Source: Prevotella sp.
GTDB taxonomy: Bacteria > Bacteroidota > Bacteroidia > Bacteroidales > Bacteroidaceae
DNA length: 54,097 nucleotides
Direction of reading: 5' to 3'
NCBI GenBank assembly: GCA_016291495.1
Contig: JAEEXI010000020.1
Coordinates: 1 to 54,097 of the forward strand
Part shown: positions 8,689 to 18,084 of the stretch, piece after piece
Position numbering within the stretch: the first letter of the stretch is position 1
How the letters are laid out: the number at the start of each line of letters is the position of its first letter
The notes under the pieces: model-generated
What the model saw: the letters and a program-made list of their open reading frames with translations, nothing else
Told to the model about the DNA's origin: nothing
The model's database searches: none
Made by a program: the position numbers and the translations under genes

Positions 8689-9657
8689 CTATTGAATTGG
8701 TTTCCATCCATCGTCTCCCTTCAACAACTCATAAATATCATACTTACTGATATCCGTAAGCTGATGAGACCAACCGACCCGTCGCTCCGGAGCTGCCCCC
8801 TCGCCACGACTCTGGTATTCGGCATAATAGGCCGTTTTCTCATTACTTTCCTTATCCCAGTTATTCCAACCTTCCGGACGGATATGACGCCCCATCTCAC
8901 AACGGATGAACACGGTCTGTCCATAAGGACGCCACGGACGGGAAAGCCATACGCTGAAATCCTTCACATCATCTGTCGCGGTCAGACGACAGTCAAGAAA
9001 TACATAGCCATACGGACACCCCTCTGGTGTGGCAGGAGCCGTCAGACAACCAGCGGTACGTTTACTACGTAACTCACAACGGTTGAACACAGCCATTGCC
9101 TTTCCGAAGATAAAGTCGACTGTACCTTCAATATAACAGTCTTCGTAATACTGGCGTGTATGCTCTCCAAAGGTATATAGCGTATCCTGGAATCCCAAGA
9201 AGCGACAGCGACGGAAAACGGCACGGTCGGCTGCCACATGACAGGCCACAGCCTGTCCGACAGGACCTGAAGAATTCTCGAAAGTGATATTCTCCGCCTC
9301 AAAACCGGCGCCAAAGATATAGATACTTCCAGAACCGCTCGTACCCATATTCTCACCAAAACGATTCGGTTTGGCAGCATAGTCGTCATTGGTCAGCACC
9401 ACACCGTCCTCACCTGTGAGGTGTACATTCTCCTTACTTCCGGGAATGGTAATTTTCTCTTTATAGACACCCTTGCGGATCAGTATCTTTGTCGGTCCTG
9501 CCTTGCGATAGTCCGGCACCGCATTGATGGCTGCCTGAACCGTGGTGAAGTCACCACAGCCATCCGTAGCCACTATGAAATCATAATCCTTGTCTGTCGC
9601 CTTTACCACAAGGACTGCACACAATAATCCTAAAATCGCCAATAGTCGTTTATTCAT
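8689..9657 (-). CDS. Pectinesterase (CE8 pectin methylesterase)
   Basis: Hydrolyses methyl esters of homogalacturonan, exposing pectin to lyases and hydrolases. The 322-residue protein has a signal peptide (LLAILGLLCAVLVVKA) and the right-handed beta-helix of CE8. All signature blocks are visible: GQAVACHV (catalytic Gln), GFQDTLY (Gln-Asp), GTVDFIFG (nucleophilic Asp) and LSRPWRPYGQTVF (substrate-binding Arg-Trp). First gene of the operon, with a promoter at 9685-9719. No pectate lyase or GH28 is adjacent, so depolymerisation must be encoded elsewhere. Confidence 0.95.
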   Translation of the reverse strand: MNKRLLAILGLLCAVLVVKATDKDYDFIVATDGCGDFTTVQAAINAVPDYRKAGPTKILIRKGVYKEKITIPGSKENVHLTGEDGVVLTNDDYAAKPNRFGENMGTSGSGSIYIFGAGFEAENITFENSSGPVGQAVACHVAADRAVFRRCRFLGFQDTLYTFGEHTRQYYEDCYIEGTVDFIFGKAMAVFNRCELRSKRTAGCLTAPATPEGCPYGYVFLDCRLTATDDVKDFSVWLSRPWRPYGQTVFIRCEMGRHIRPEGWNNWDKESNEKTAYYAEYQSRGEGAAPERRVGWSHQLTDISKYDIYELLKGDDGWKPIQ

Positions 9658-9684
9658 TTCCGGTCTTTAAGTAGTTACAATGTG

Positions 9685-9719
9685 CAAAGATAATCATTTA
9701 GACTTAAATAGCCAACAAA
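9685..9719 (-). promoter_or_regulatory. Promoter of the pectinesterase operon
   Basis: Minus-strand -7 box TATCTTTG (9685-9692) with TTTG at 9716-9719, 23 nt apart. The predicted start is about 20 nt before the pectinesterase ATG. Confidence 0.6.
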
Positions 9720-9726
9720 ACGACAT

Positions 9727-9754
9727 AAAAAAAGCGCTCCCTTTGAAGGAGCGC
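9727..9754 (-). terminator. Terminator of the outer-membrane barrel gene
   Basis: A perfect 7-bp stem, GCGCTCC (9734-9740) with GGAGCGC (9748-9754), followed on the minus strand by seven Ts. It lies just past the barrel gene's stop at 9784 and before the pectinesterase promoter. Confidence 0.88.
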
Positions 9755-9783
9755 CTTATTATTTCGTTTAACTTCTACTCGGA

Positions 9784-10374
9784 TTAGAGAGCGAACTTGT
9801 AACCAAGAGTGATCTGGATAACAGAGTTCTTGTCGTCGAAGTTCTTGAACGCTTTTGACAAACCGATGTTGTAACGAGCGTCCAATACGAAGCTTGCATA
9901 CTCGTAAGAAAGACCTACAGGAATAGCGAAATCAAAAGACTTCTTATCACTATCTATACCAAGTTCATCATAGAAATCTTTGACACTTATTGAATTATTA
10001 CCATCAGAAATCTTGGCTCTCACATTGAAACCAAACTGAACACCAGCCTTGATAGCAAGACCCTTGACAGGATAGTACTGAGCCAAGATGGGGATGTTGA
10101 TGTAATCCATGTTATACTTCCAATCAAGATTCTTTACCTTAGCACCCTGCATAGAATACAAAGCACCCAAAGTAATACCGAAATTCTCAGCTACGCCATA
10201 CTCAGCCTCAAGACCTGCTACGAGACCAACCTTTGCTTTAGCAGCATCGTCACTGGTAAGGGTAGAGATATTCATACCAACCTTTGGCTGCAGAGTAATC
10301 TGACCAACCTCGTTCTGTGCATTTGCACTCATTGCAGCTACCATCATGGCAGCAATCATCATAATCTTTTTCAT
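9784..10374 (-). CDS. Outer-membrane beta-barrel protein
   Basis: A 196-residue protein with a signal peptide (MKKIMMIAAMMVAAMSANAQ). It then alternates amphipathic strands ending in the aromatic/hydrophobic C-terminus ITLGYKFAL, typical of outer-membrane insertion. The pattern fits the small 8-stranded barrel family common in Bacteroidales (OMP_b-brl/PorT-like). Strong own promoter (10420-10450) and terminator (9727-9754) suggest an abundant single-gene transcript. No catalytic motif is visible; the function is probably structural or small-solute related. Confidence 0.85.
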   Translation of the reverse strand: MKKIMMIAAMMVAAMSANAQNEVGQITLQPKVGMNISTLTSDDAAKAKVGLVAGLEAEYGVAENFGITLGALYSMQGAKVKNLDWKYNMDYINIPILAQYYPVKGLAIKAGVQFGFNVRAKISDGNNSISVKDFYDELGIDSDKKSFDFAIPVGLSYEYASFVLDARYNIGLSKAFKNFDDKNSVIQITLGYKFAL

Positions 10375-10419
10375 AATCTTTTCTTTTTAAAAAGTGAATA
10401 AAGTGAATTAAATCTGTTG

Positions 10420-10450
10420 CAAAGATAGGATAATTTTTTTAATTGACAAT
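10420..10450 (-). promoter_or_regulatory. Promoter of the outer-membrane barrel gene
   Basis: Minus-strand -7 box TATCTTTG (10420-10427) with ATTG (one mismatch to TTTG) at 10447-10450, 19 nt away. An A/T-rich stretch lies upstream. Confidence 0.6.
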
Positions 10451-10522
10451 AAAATTTAGTTAAAATTTGCACTATAACATGCATTTTTTTTAAAAATTCC
10501 ATTTTTTGCCACCCAAAAGTCC

Positions 10523-12667
10523 CTAATGAACCATTATTTTTTTCGTACCGTTCCCTTGCTTCTGGATAACAATTCCCTTATAAGAAACAGAAGTTGGGCG
10601 ACCTTGAAGATCGTAGGTCCTTGTGTCCCCATCAGAACCCTGAATCGTCCTAAGTTCATGGATACCTGTCCCTATAACTACTTTAATAGTCCCCAACTGG
10701 GTATCGATTTTGGCATTATCGCTTTGGGCGATAATCTGATAATCCCCTGCAGGCAATGACTCGAAACAGCATATCAGGTCGAACTCAACGTCCTTCTCAC
10801 CATAATACATCTCTTTCTTTGTGGATAACACCACCGTCTTCTCCGTATCCGGAATGCCTTCCTTGATAGGAACAGCCATCACCTTCAGGATGTCATGCAG
10901 AGAACCGTCCGTCACTTTCATCCGATAGGTAATCGTTATAGGCGTATTTTCCGCATATCCCGCAGGCTGCTCATCACTGCCGATTACAGCCAATACAAAT
11001 TCCCTTGCATTAGCGATGACAGCCTTCGTTCCTGAAACGACCAGCCCTACCCGATGGGCCTCCTCACCCAGACAAGGTTTCCAGGCATCGTCACTGTCCG
11101 CCGTTCGATAACAAGGATAAAGGGCATACGTCCCGTCTTTCAACCCTGTGAGTTCTACTTTCTTTATCTCTTCCCCTGTATTCACCCCACCATAAGTCTC
11201 AAAGTCGCTGAACTCAGACAAGAGGATATATTGTTTGCTTCCATTACCTTCCAGACACATGCCCACCTGACAGTTCTGGACAACAGGGCACGTCAAGTTC
11301 TGAATGGCAAGGTCCATAGAAAGCGTACAACCTTTATCCTTGACCTCCACCTCCGACTCACTGGCACAGAAGCGATAAACCGTCATTGCTGGCTGATCGA
11401 CAGGCTCTGATGCATTGGGGTAGATACCAATGGCAAAGGTTTGGGACATCCGAAAACCGTCATTGATCAGCGAGCCTCCTGTACCCTGATCAACAGGCAA
11501 AAGAGAGTTCAAGCGATAGAAGCCTCCGTCAAAATGAGACTCATTGCCATTGCCGAACCATCCCCAATTGACATGAAAGAGGTCTTCTTTGTCATAGCCA
11601 TCAATTACAAAACCGTGGCCACCACCAGAACTCTGTCCCGTGAAATAGACAGCCTTCGACACCTTCAGCTCATCATAAAGCATCTGTAGCCATTGCTGAT
11701 ACGGATAGAGACTCTGCATACGGACTCTGACTCGGTCGAATCCCAGATATTTGGAAGCAGCTATCGCGCCCCCAACGTCTTCGGCAGAAGAGCCGGATCC
11801 GAATGTGCTGCCATACGACATCTTCATCGCAGCACCACAGATATGACTCAATTGCGCGACGGCATTGATCTCCGTCTCCGTTCCATGTTCCCCATCATAT
11901 ACATCCAGCAGGTGCGCCCAGTCGATAACCGTTCCTACCGGAATGGCACCATCGCTGAACTTAATATAGCCCCGTTGACGAGTCCCGTCTATCATCACAT
12001 TGGGATCCGACCACACGACATCCTCACGAGCAGGAATCTCCTTCATCAGCTTACCCTCCTTCACCGTACTCTTTTGGTATTCGTCTTTCCACATGTAGAG
12101 GACCTGAGCAAGGGCAGTGGCAGCACATCCCACCACGGCCTGCTGTGCATCCTGTACCTGCTGTGTACACTCCTTGTCGCGATAAGGGGTCACCATCGGG
12201 CATTGGAGGTTATAAGGACTCGTCTGCCCCCACAGACATGTCAATTCTTTCGTAATCGGAGCGCCACAATTGGCAACGGTTCTTCTGGGTACACTCATAT
12301 CATACTTCTGTATGAGTGCTATCTCATCCGCATAATGCTGCAGCCAGGAACGGAGGTTAGAAGGAATCATTGCCTCATCGAAGGAACCTTGTTCGCTATA
12401 ACCCAGGATGGCAGGAGTACGCTCATCGCCACTGACTACAACATACCCTTGTCGTCCATCGGCATTATATATATAATAAGGTGTAAAGTCTTCTGATGCA
12501 ACGGTCATTGCCGAACGGGTACGCTGGGTGATCTGCCTCCCTTTCGTTCCCATAAACTGGCGAGCCCGCTTCAACGCTGTCTGTTGGTCAATAGGCTGAG
12601 CCTGTATCGGCAGGATCATCATTCCCACCAGCCAAACAATCAAAATGCGATAATACATCCTTTTCAT
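10523..12667 (-). CDS. C10-family cysteine protease (SpeB/interpain-like), secreted
   Basis: A secreted protease of about 714 residues. Order: signal peptide (LIVWLVGMMILPIQAQ), Spi-like propeptide (about 25-120), then the C10 catalytic domain with Cys in VVGCAATALAQV (about 181) and His in GGGHGFVIDGY (about 351), followed by VNWGWFGNGN. A beta-rich extension follows, then a C-terminal tail (YDLQGR...KGIVIQ...KKIMVH) like type IX secretion sorting domains. The start at 12667 is chosen because the only good promoter (12698-12729) lies downstream of the next in-frame ATG at 12757. Homologues in oral Prevotella and Bacteroides cleave host proteins including complement. Confidence 0.92.
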   Translation of the reverse strand: MKRMYYRILIVWLVGMMILPIQAQPIDQQTALKRARQFMGTKGRQITQRTRSAMTVASEDFTPYYIYNADGRQGYVVVSGDERTPAILGYSEQGSFDEAMIPSNLRSWLQHYADEIALIQKYDMSVPRRTVANCGAPITKELTCLWGQTSPYNLQCPMVTPYRDKECTQQVQDAQQAVVGCAATALAQVLYMWKDEYQKSTVKEGKLMKEIPAREDVVWSDPNVMIDGTRQRGYIKFSDGAIPVGTVIDWAHLLDVYDGEHGTETEINAVAQLSHICGAAMKMSYGSTFGSGSSAEDVGGAIAASKYLGFDRVRVRMQSLYPYQQWLQMLYDELKVSKAVYFTGQSSGGGHGFVIDGYDKEDLFHVNWGWFGNGNESHFDGGFYRLNSLLPVDQGTGGSLINDGFRMSQTFAIGIYPNASEPVDQPAMTVYRFCASESEVEVKDKGCTLSMDLAIQNLTCPVVQNCQVGMCLEGNGSKQYILLSEFSDFETYGGVNTGEEIKKVELTGLKDGTYALYPCYRTADSDDAWKPCLGEEAHRVGLVVSGTKAVIANAREFVLAVIGSDEQPAGYAENTPITITYRMKVTDGSLHDILKVMAVPIKEGIPDTEKTVVLSTKKEMYYGEKDVEFDLICCFESLPAGDYQIIAQSDNAKIDTQLGTIKVVIGTGIHELRTIQGSDGDTRTYDLQGRPTSVSYKGIVIQKQGNGTKKIMVH

Positions 12668-12697
12668 AACTGCCTTCGGTTTGCTGTCTTTATGGCG

Positions 12698-12729
12698 CAA
12701 AGCTACAACATTTCTTTGAACAAAACAAA
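12698..12729 (-). promoter_or_regulatory. Promoter of the C10 protease gene
   Basis: Minus-strand TTTG (12726-12729), 20 nt, then TAGCTTTG (12698-12705): consensus spacing. The predicted start near 12691 decides that translation begins at 12667 or 12658. Confidence 0.75.
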
Positions 12730-12810
12730 TATTCCGTAAATATTTATAGCCTGACACTTAAAGAAAAAAGATTTGCCTCTGCTGACGACACTTTGGAACA
12801 TAGCAGAAAG

Positions 12811-12836
12811 AGTGCTTAACACTTTGAAAGTTTTTT
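12811..12836 (-). repeat. 26-bp repeat, copy 1
   Basis: Read on the minus strand it contains ACTTTCAAAGTGTTAAG with a preceding A-run. A second copy in opposite orientation lies at 22533-22558, 24 of 26 bases identical. Each copy lies upstream of a promoter and points the same way as that gene (C10 protease here, DUF1460 protein there). Confidence 0.7.
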
Positions 12837-12918
12837 AGCGTAAAATCACACTATAGGGGATAAAATAGGGGGCAAATGTTAAAATCTTGCACAAATTTAT
12901 GCGTTTTTTATAATTTTT

Positions 12919-12950
12919 TTTGTTGTTTGCAAAATTTTATCTTATCTTTG
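12919..12950 (+). promoter_or_regulatory. Promoter of the SusC-SusD operon
   Basis: TTTG (12919-12922), 20 nt, TATCTTTG (12943-12950), a full consensus match. The start near 12957 leaves a leader of about 110 nt before susC. No anti-sigma/ECF-sigma gene pair or hybrid two-component regulator lies next to the operon. The rest of 12730-13069 is A/T-rich without a coding frame worth calling. Confidence 0.8.
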
Positions 12951-13069
12951 CGCTTTGCAAATAGTACCTCCGTCCCCGAGGAGGCTAAAAAGCGTGGGGT
13001 TCACTTATATAATAAAAGGTGTAGCGTTAGAATTTTAATTAATATTTTAATAATAACAAAAGAGTGTTT

Positions 13070-16000
13070 ATGGAAAAAAGACTAACGATGTTTATGGCAT
13101 GTCTGTTCCTTAGTTTAGGAATGGCACTTGCCCAAACTAAAGTTACAGGTACCGTGATCTCTGGCGAAGATGACCAACCGATCATCGGCGCAACCATTTT
13201 GGTGCAGGGACAGAAGAGCGGTACAGTGACGGATGCCGATGGTCACTTCACAATCTCAGTGCCCTCTGGCAAGAAACTTGTGGTGAGCTATATCGGATTA
13301 GAGACACAGACCGTGACTCCAAAGGACGGTATGACCATCACACTGCAACCCAGTGCTGCACTTGAAGAGGTGATTGTAACGGGTATGCAGAAAGTGGACA
13401 AGCGTCTGTTTACCGGTTCTTCGACCAAGATTAGTGCCAGTGATGCCAAAATTGACGGTGTGGCTGATATCTCGCGCTCTCTGGAAGGACGTGCAGCCGG
13501 TGTCAGCGTGCAGAACGTAACAGGTACCTTCGGTACGGCTCCAAAGATCCGTGTCCGTGGTGCCACGTCTATCTATGGTAACTCAAAGCCCCTATGGGTA
13601 GTTGACGGTGTCATCATGGAGGATGTAGTGGATGTCAGTGCTGACGACCTTTCCTCTGGTGATGCCAATACCCTGATTTCTTCTGCTATTGCTGGCCTGA
13701 ACTCAGACGATATCGAAACATTCGATATTCTGAAGGACGGTAGTGCTACTTCTATCTACGGTGCTCGAGCCATGGCTGGTGTGATCGTCATCACTACTAA
13801 GAAAGGTAAGCAGGGACAGGCCCGTATCAACTACACTGGTGAGTACACCATGCGTCTGAAACCTTCCTACTCTACGTTCAACATCATGAATTCTCAGGAT
13901 CAGATGTCTGTCTATCAGGAGATGCAGCAGAAGGGTTACCTGAACTATGCAGAACTTGCCAATGCCGCTTCCAGTGGTATCTATGGTAAGATGTACCAGT
14001 TGATTGGTCAGTATAACTCCACCACTGGACAGTATGGTCTTGCCAACACCCTTGAGGCTCGTGCCGACTATCTGCGTCAGGCTGAATACCGCAATACCGA
14101 CTGGTTCGACGAGTTGTTCTCGAATGCCATCATGCACAACCACTCCATCAGTGTTTCTACTGGTACGGAGCGTGCACAGACCTACGCCTCTGTTTCTGCC
14201 ATGTTTGACCCGGGATGGACGAAGCAGTCGAAGGTTCAGCGTTACACCGCTAACTTGAACAACACGTTCAATATCTCCAAGAAGTTGACTTTCAACATGA
14301 TTGCCAACGCCAGCTATCGTAAGCAGAAAGCTCCTGGTACACTTGCCTCTGATCTTGATGTTGTTTCCGGTGCCGTGAACCGTTCCTTCGACATCAACCC
14401 GTATTCATACGCCTTGAATACCTCCCGTACATTGGATCCAGATGTGTTCTACACTCGTAACTATGCACCGTTCAACATCCTGCATGAGTTGGAGAACAAC
14501 TATATTGACCTGGATGTATTTGATATCCGTGTACAGGCTGAATTGAAGTACAAGCCCATTCAGAAAGTGGAACTGGGCATCTTGGGCGCATACAAGTTCA
14601 ACCAGTCTGTACAGAATCACAATATCATGGACGAGTCTAACCAGGCAAATGCTTATCGTGCCATGGGTACGACAGTTATCCAAAAAGCTAACAGATATCT
14701 GTATACCGACCCGGACGATATCTTTGCAACTCCGGTTACCATTCTACCCAATGGTGGTATCTTGAACAAAACTACTAATAAGATGAATGCCTGGGACTTC
14801 CGCGCAACGGCATCTTATAACGATGTATATGCCAACGACCATATCGTCAACCTGTATGCAGGTATGGAGGTGAACAGCATCGACCGTACTGCTGACTGGT
14901 TCCGCGGCTGGGGTATGCAGTACTCACTCGGTGAGATTCCCAACTATGCCTACCAGGTGTTCAAGAAGGGTGCCGAGGATAACACTAATTACTTCACCTT
15001 GGTCAATACCCATGAGCGTCGCGCTGCCTTCTTCGGCACTGCTACCTATTCTTATAAAGGACGTTACACCATCAACGGTACTCTCCGCTATGAGGGTTCA
15101 AACCGTCTGGGTAAGGCCACTAGTGCCCGCTGGTTGCCTACATGGAACATCTCTGGTGCTTGGAATGCCCATGAGGAGCCTTGGTTCCAGAAAGTATTCA
15201 AGAATTCTCTTACCCACGCTACCTTGAAGGCTTCTTACTCGCTGACAGCTGAGAGCGGTCCCTCTTGGGTAACCAACTCTCTTCCCGTCATCGCCAGCTA
15301 CAACCCCTGGCGTCCGTCAGCCGGTCTTCGTGAGAGCGGTCTGCAGGAAGAGGACCGTGCCAACGGTGAGCTGACCTTCGAGAAGAAGCACGAATTGAAC
15401 CTCGGTATCCAGTTAGGATTCCTTAACAACCGTATCAACTTCGAACTTGACTGGTATAAGCGTAACAACTATGACCTGATTGGTATCGTCAACACCCAGA
15501 TGGGTGGTATGAAATACGGTAACGTCGCTTCCATGAAGTCAAGAGGTGTCGAGATTTCTATCTCTGCAACTCCTATCAAGAACAAGGACTTCAGTTGGGC
15601 CACTAACTTCATTTATTCTCACACCCACAATGAGGTAACAGAACTGGAGAATGTACAGCGTGTCATCGACCTGGTTTCCGGAACTGGTTTCGCCCTCGAG
15701 GGCTATCCTGTCCGCTCACTGTTCTCCATCCCCTTCAGGGGTCTGAACAACGAGGGTATTCCTACCTTCCTCGATCAGAATGGTGAGGTTACGACAACAG
15801 GTATCTATTTCCAGACCCGTGACAAAGAGAAAATGGGCTTCCTGGAGTACAGCGGAAGTGTTGATCCTACTGACGTAGGTTCTTTCGGTAACGTATTCAA
15901 GTACAAGAACTTCACTCTGAACTTGTTTGTGACCTATAGTTTTGGCAACGTGGTTCGTCTGGATCCCGTCTTCAAGAGCGAGTACAACGACCTAAACGCT

Positions 16001-16381
16001 ATGCCGAAGGAGTTTGCCAACCGCTGGATGGTTCCTGGTGATGAGTTGAAGACTACTATTCCTGTCATCGCCTCACAGCGTCAAAACAAGAACGACTCTG
16101 ACTTGGCATATGCCTATAATGCTTACAACTACTCTACAGAGCGTATTGCCAAGGGTGACTTCATCCGCATGAAGGAGATTTCTTTGGGCTATGACTTCCC
16201 GAAGAACTGGATTTCAGCACTGAAACTCAACAGTCTCTCTCTGAAACTGCAGGCTACCAACCTCTTCCTGATTTATGCCGACAAGAAACTGAATGGTCAG
16301 GATCCTGAGTTCTACAATACTGGTGGTGTCGCTGTTCCTATGCCTAAGCAGTATACACTGACACTTCGTCTTGGACTCTAA
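13070..16381 (+). CDS. SusC/RagA-family TonB-dependent outer-membrane transporter
   Basis: The 1103-residue outer-membrane transporter of the operon. Order: signal peptide ending LGMALAQ; carboxypeptidase-regulatory-like domain (about 22-100, VTGTVISGEDDQPIIGATILVQG); TonB box (EEVIVTGM); plug (about 110-240, IRVRGATSIYGNSKPLWVVDGV and GSATSIYGARAMAGVIVITTKKG); then a 22-strand barrel ending LRLGL. It imports a bulky ligand captured with the SusD partner, energised by TonB. No N-terminal STN domain is present, so it is not an anti-sigma signalling version. The ATG at 13070 is preferred over a GTG two codons upstream. Substrate is unknown: no glycoside hydrolase is in the operon. Confidence 0.96.
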   Translation: MEKRLTMFMACLFLSLGMALAQTKVTGTVISGEDDQPIIGATILVQGQKSGTVTDADGHFTISVPSGKKLVVSYIGLETQTVTPKDGMTITLQPSAALEEVIVTGMQKVDKRLFTGSSTKISASDAKIDGVADISRSLEGRAAGVSVQNVTGTFGTAPKIRVRGATSIYGNSKPLWVVDGVIMEDVVDVSADDLSSGDANTLISSAIAGLNSDDIETFDILKDGSATSIYGARAMAGVIVITTKKGKQGQARINYTGEYTMRLKPSYSTFNIMNSQDQMSVYQEMQQKGYLNYAELANAASSGIYGKMYQLIGQYNSTTGQYGLANTLEARADYLRQAEYRNTDWFDELFSNAIMHNHSISVSTGTERAQTYASVSAMFDPGWTKQSKVQRYTANLNNTFNISKKLTFNMIANASYRKQKAPGTLASDLDVVSGAVNRSFDINPYSYALNTSRTLDPDVFYTRNYAPFNILHELENNYIDLDVFDIRVQAELKYKPIQKVELGILGAYKFNQSVQNHNIMDESNQANAYRAMGTTVIQKANRYLYTDPDDIFATPVTILPNGGILNKTTNKMNAWDFRATASYNDVYANDHIVNLYAGMEVNSIDRTADWFRGWGMQYSLGEIPNYAYQVFKKGAEDNTNYFTLVNTHERRAAFFGTATYSYKGRYTINGTLRYEGSNRLGKATSARWLPTWNISGAWNAHEEPWFQKVFKNSLTHATLKASYSLTAESGPSWVTNSLPVIASYNPWRPSAGLRESGLQEEDRANGELTFEKKHELNLGIQLGFLNNRINFELDWYKRNNYDLIGIVNTQMGGMKYGNVASMKSRGVEISISATPIKNKDFSWATNFIYSHTHNEVTELENVQRVIDLVSGTGFALEGYPVRSLFSIPFRGLNNEGIPTFLDQNGEVTTTGIYFQTRDKEKMGFLEYSGSVDPTDVGSFGNVFKYKNFTLNLFVTYSFGNVVRLDPVFKSEYNDLNAMPKEFANRWMVPGDELKTTIPVIASQRQNKNDSDLAYAYNAYNYSTERIAKGDFIRMKEISLGYDFPKNWISALKLNSLSLKLQATNLFLIYADKKLNGQDPEFYNTGGVAVPMPKQYTLTLRLGL

Positions 16382-16420
16382 TAAGGTAAATAGTATAAAG
16401 GAAATAAAGAAATAATGATT

Positions 16421-18079
16421 ATGAAGAAATATATTGGATTATCCATCATTGCCTTGAGCATGGGACTTGTATCGTGCAGCGACTTCCTTGACAAGTTGCC
16501 CGATAACCGTACCGAGGCAAATACGGAGGAGAAAATACAGAAATTGCTGGTGGCAGCATATCCAACCCATGACCACATGGCATTTACGGAATATGCATCG
16601 GATAATGTGGATGAAATCCTTTCTAACGCATCCTACAAAACCCGTTTCACAGACGAATGCTATGGCTGGGTGGATATCACGGAGTCAAACAACCAAGACC
16701 CACGACGTTACTGGATGGATCTCTATCAGTGTATTGAGACTGCCAACCTTGCCTTGGAAGGTATTGAGGGAATGGGTGGCGCAACCACACAGACACTCCG
16801 TGAACTTCAGGCAGAGGCTCTGCTGTGCCGTGCATACGCACACTTCATGTTGGTGAATCTCTTTGCCTTCCATTATGATGCCAACGATCCTAATGCCAAG
16901 GGCATATCTTACGTCACGGAATCTGAAAAGGAACTGAATCCTAAGTATCAGCGTGAGACCGTTCACGAGAACTATAAACACATTGAAGAAGACTTGGAGA
17001 TAGCTTTGCCTAATGTCGGTGACAGTTATTATGAGGTTCCCAAGTATCATTTCAACAGGAATGCTGCTTATGCCTTTGCTACCCGTTTCTATCTCTATTA
17101 TGAGAAATATGACAAGGCAATTGAGTGTGCCAATAAAGTGTTAGGAACGAATCCTTCCACCATGTTGCGTGACTGGGAGGTGCTTGCCACGATGCCTGAC
17201 GGTGTTACCTACCAACAGGATCCTACAGCCTTGCACGTCATCGAGCCGACACTTAACTGCAATCTGCTGCTGTTGACATCCTACTCAAGCCAGCCTCTGT
17301 ATTTCGGAGGATGGAGTACGGGTAAAGGTTATTCACATAACTCATATATCGGTACAAACGAGACAGTCGGTGCCATTGCCAAATACTGGGGTGGAAACTA
17401 TAGCACCCTCGCTTTCCCACCGAAGCGTTATACCAGCCGTAACTACTGGTCACAGTGGCGTTTGCCATTTTTGTTCGAGTATACGGACAATTTGGGTAAC
17501 GGCTATAGCCATACCGTATATAACGCCTTTACTGGTGACGAAGTGTTGCTGGACCGGGCCGAGGCTTATATCATGCTGAAAAATTATGATAAGGCAAGTG
17601 AGGACATGACCCTTTGGATGCGTAATGTCGCAAAACCAGCCTATAGGGGCTTGGTCGTCAATGCGGAAAGAGTGCAGGCATTTATGAATAGTATGGCCTA
17701 TGCTTATGACGATAAGGACGGTACACCTAAGGCAAGTGTTGAGTCGACAATGAAGAAGCACCTCAATCCGAAGTTCGCTATCGACGAGGAGGGTTCTGTA
17801 CAAGAGAGCATGATTCAGTTAGTCCTTGCCATGCGCCGTTATGAGACTCTGCATGAGGGTAAGCGCTGGTTTGACATTAAGCGCTGGGGCATTGAGATTC
17901 CTCGCCGTACGATTAATGCCAGTGGTCTTCCCGTGGAGTTTACTGACTGGCTGACTGTTAACGACTTGCGCCGTGCCATCCAGATTCCTCAGGATGTCAT
18001 CAGTGCTGGTTATGAGCCTAACCCAAGGGAGGAAAGCACTCCAAGTGAATCAGAAATTGATACCTATATTAGAGAGTAA
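16421..18079 (+). CDS. SusD/RagB-family substrate-binding lipoprotein
   Basis: Surface lipoprotein (about 552 residues) that caps the SusC barrel and binds its substrate. Lipobox GLVSC (Cys about 18) is followed by SDFLDKLPDNRTE, the classic SusD mature N-terminus. TPR-like helical repeats follow, and the C-terminal SusD signature EGKRWFDIKRWG near residue 485. Starts 39 bases after susC. An in-frame ATG two codons upstream (16415) is equally possible. Confidence 0.95.
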   Translation: MKKYIGLSIIALSMGLVSCSDFLDKLPDNRTEANTEEKIQKLLVAAYPTHDHMAFTEYASDNVDEILSNASYKTRFTDECYGWVDITESNNQDPRRYWMDLYQCIETANLALEGIEGMGGATTQTLRELQAEALLCRAYAHFMLVNLFAFHYDANDPNAKGISYVTESEKELNPKYQRETVHENYKHIEEDLEIALPNVGDSYYEVPKYHFNRNAAYAFATRFYLYYEKYDKAIECANKVLGTNPSTMLRDWEVLATMPDGVTYQQDPTALHVIEPTLNCNLLLLTSYSSQPLYFGGWSTGKGYSHNSYIGTNETVGAIAKYWGGNYSTLAFPPKRYTSRNYWSQWRLPFLFEYTDNLGNGYSHTVYNAFTGDEVLLDRAEAYIMLKNYDKASEDMTLWMRNVAKPAYRGLVVNAERVQAFMNSMAYAYDDKDGTPKASVESTMKKHLNPKFAIDEEGSVQESMIQLVLAMRRYETLHEGKRWFDIKRWGIEIPRRTINASGLPVEFTDWLTVNDLRRAIQIPQDVISAGYEPNPREESTPSESEIDTYIRE

Positions 18080-18084
18080 GAGAT

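Noticed and set aside
11693..12496. A 267-codon plus-strand frame inside the C10 protease gene
   Set aside because: The protease frame carries the catalytic residues. The antisense frame has no recognisable domain, promoter or plausible start.
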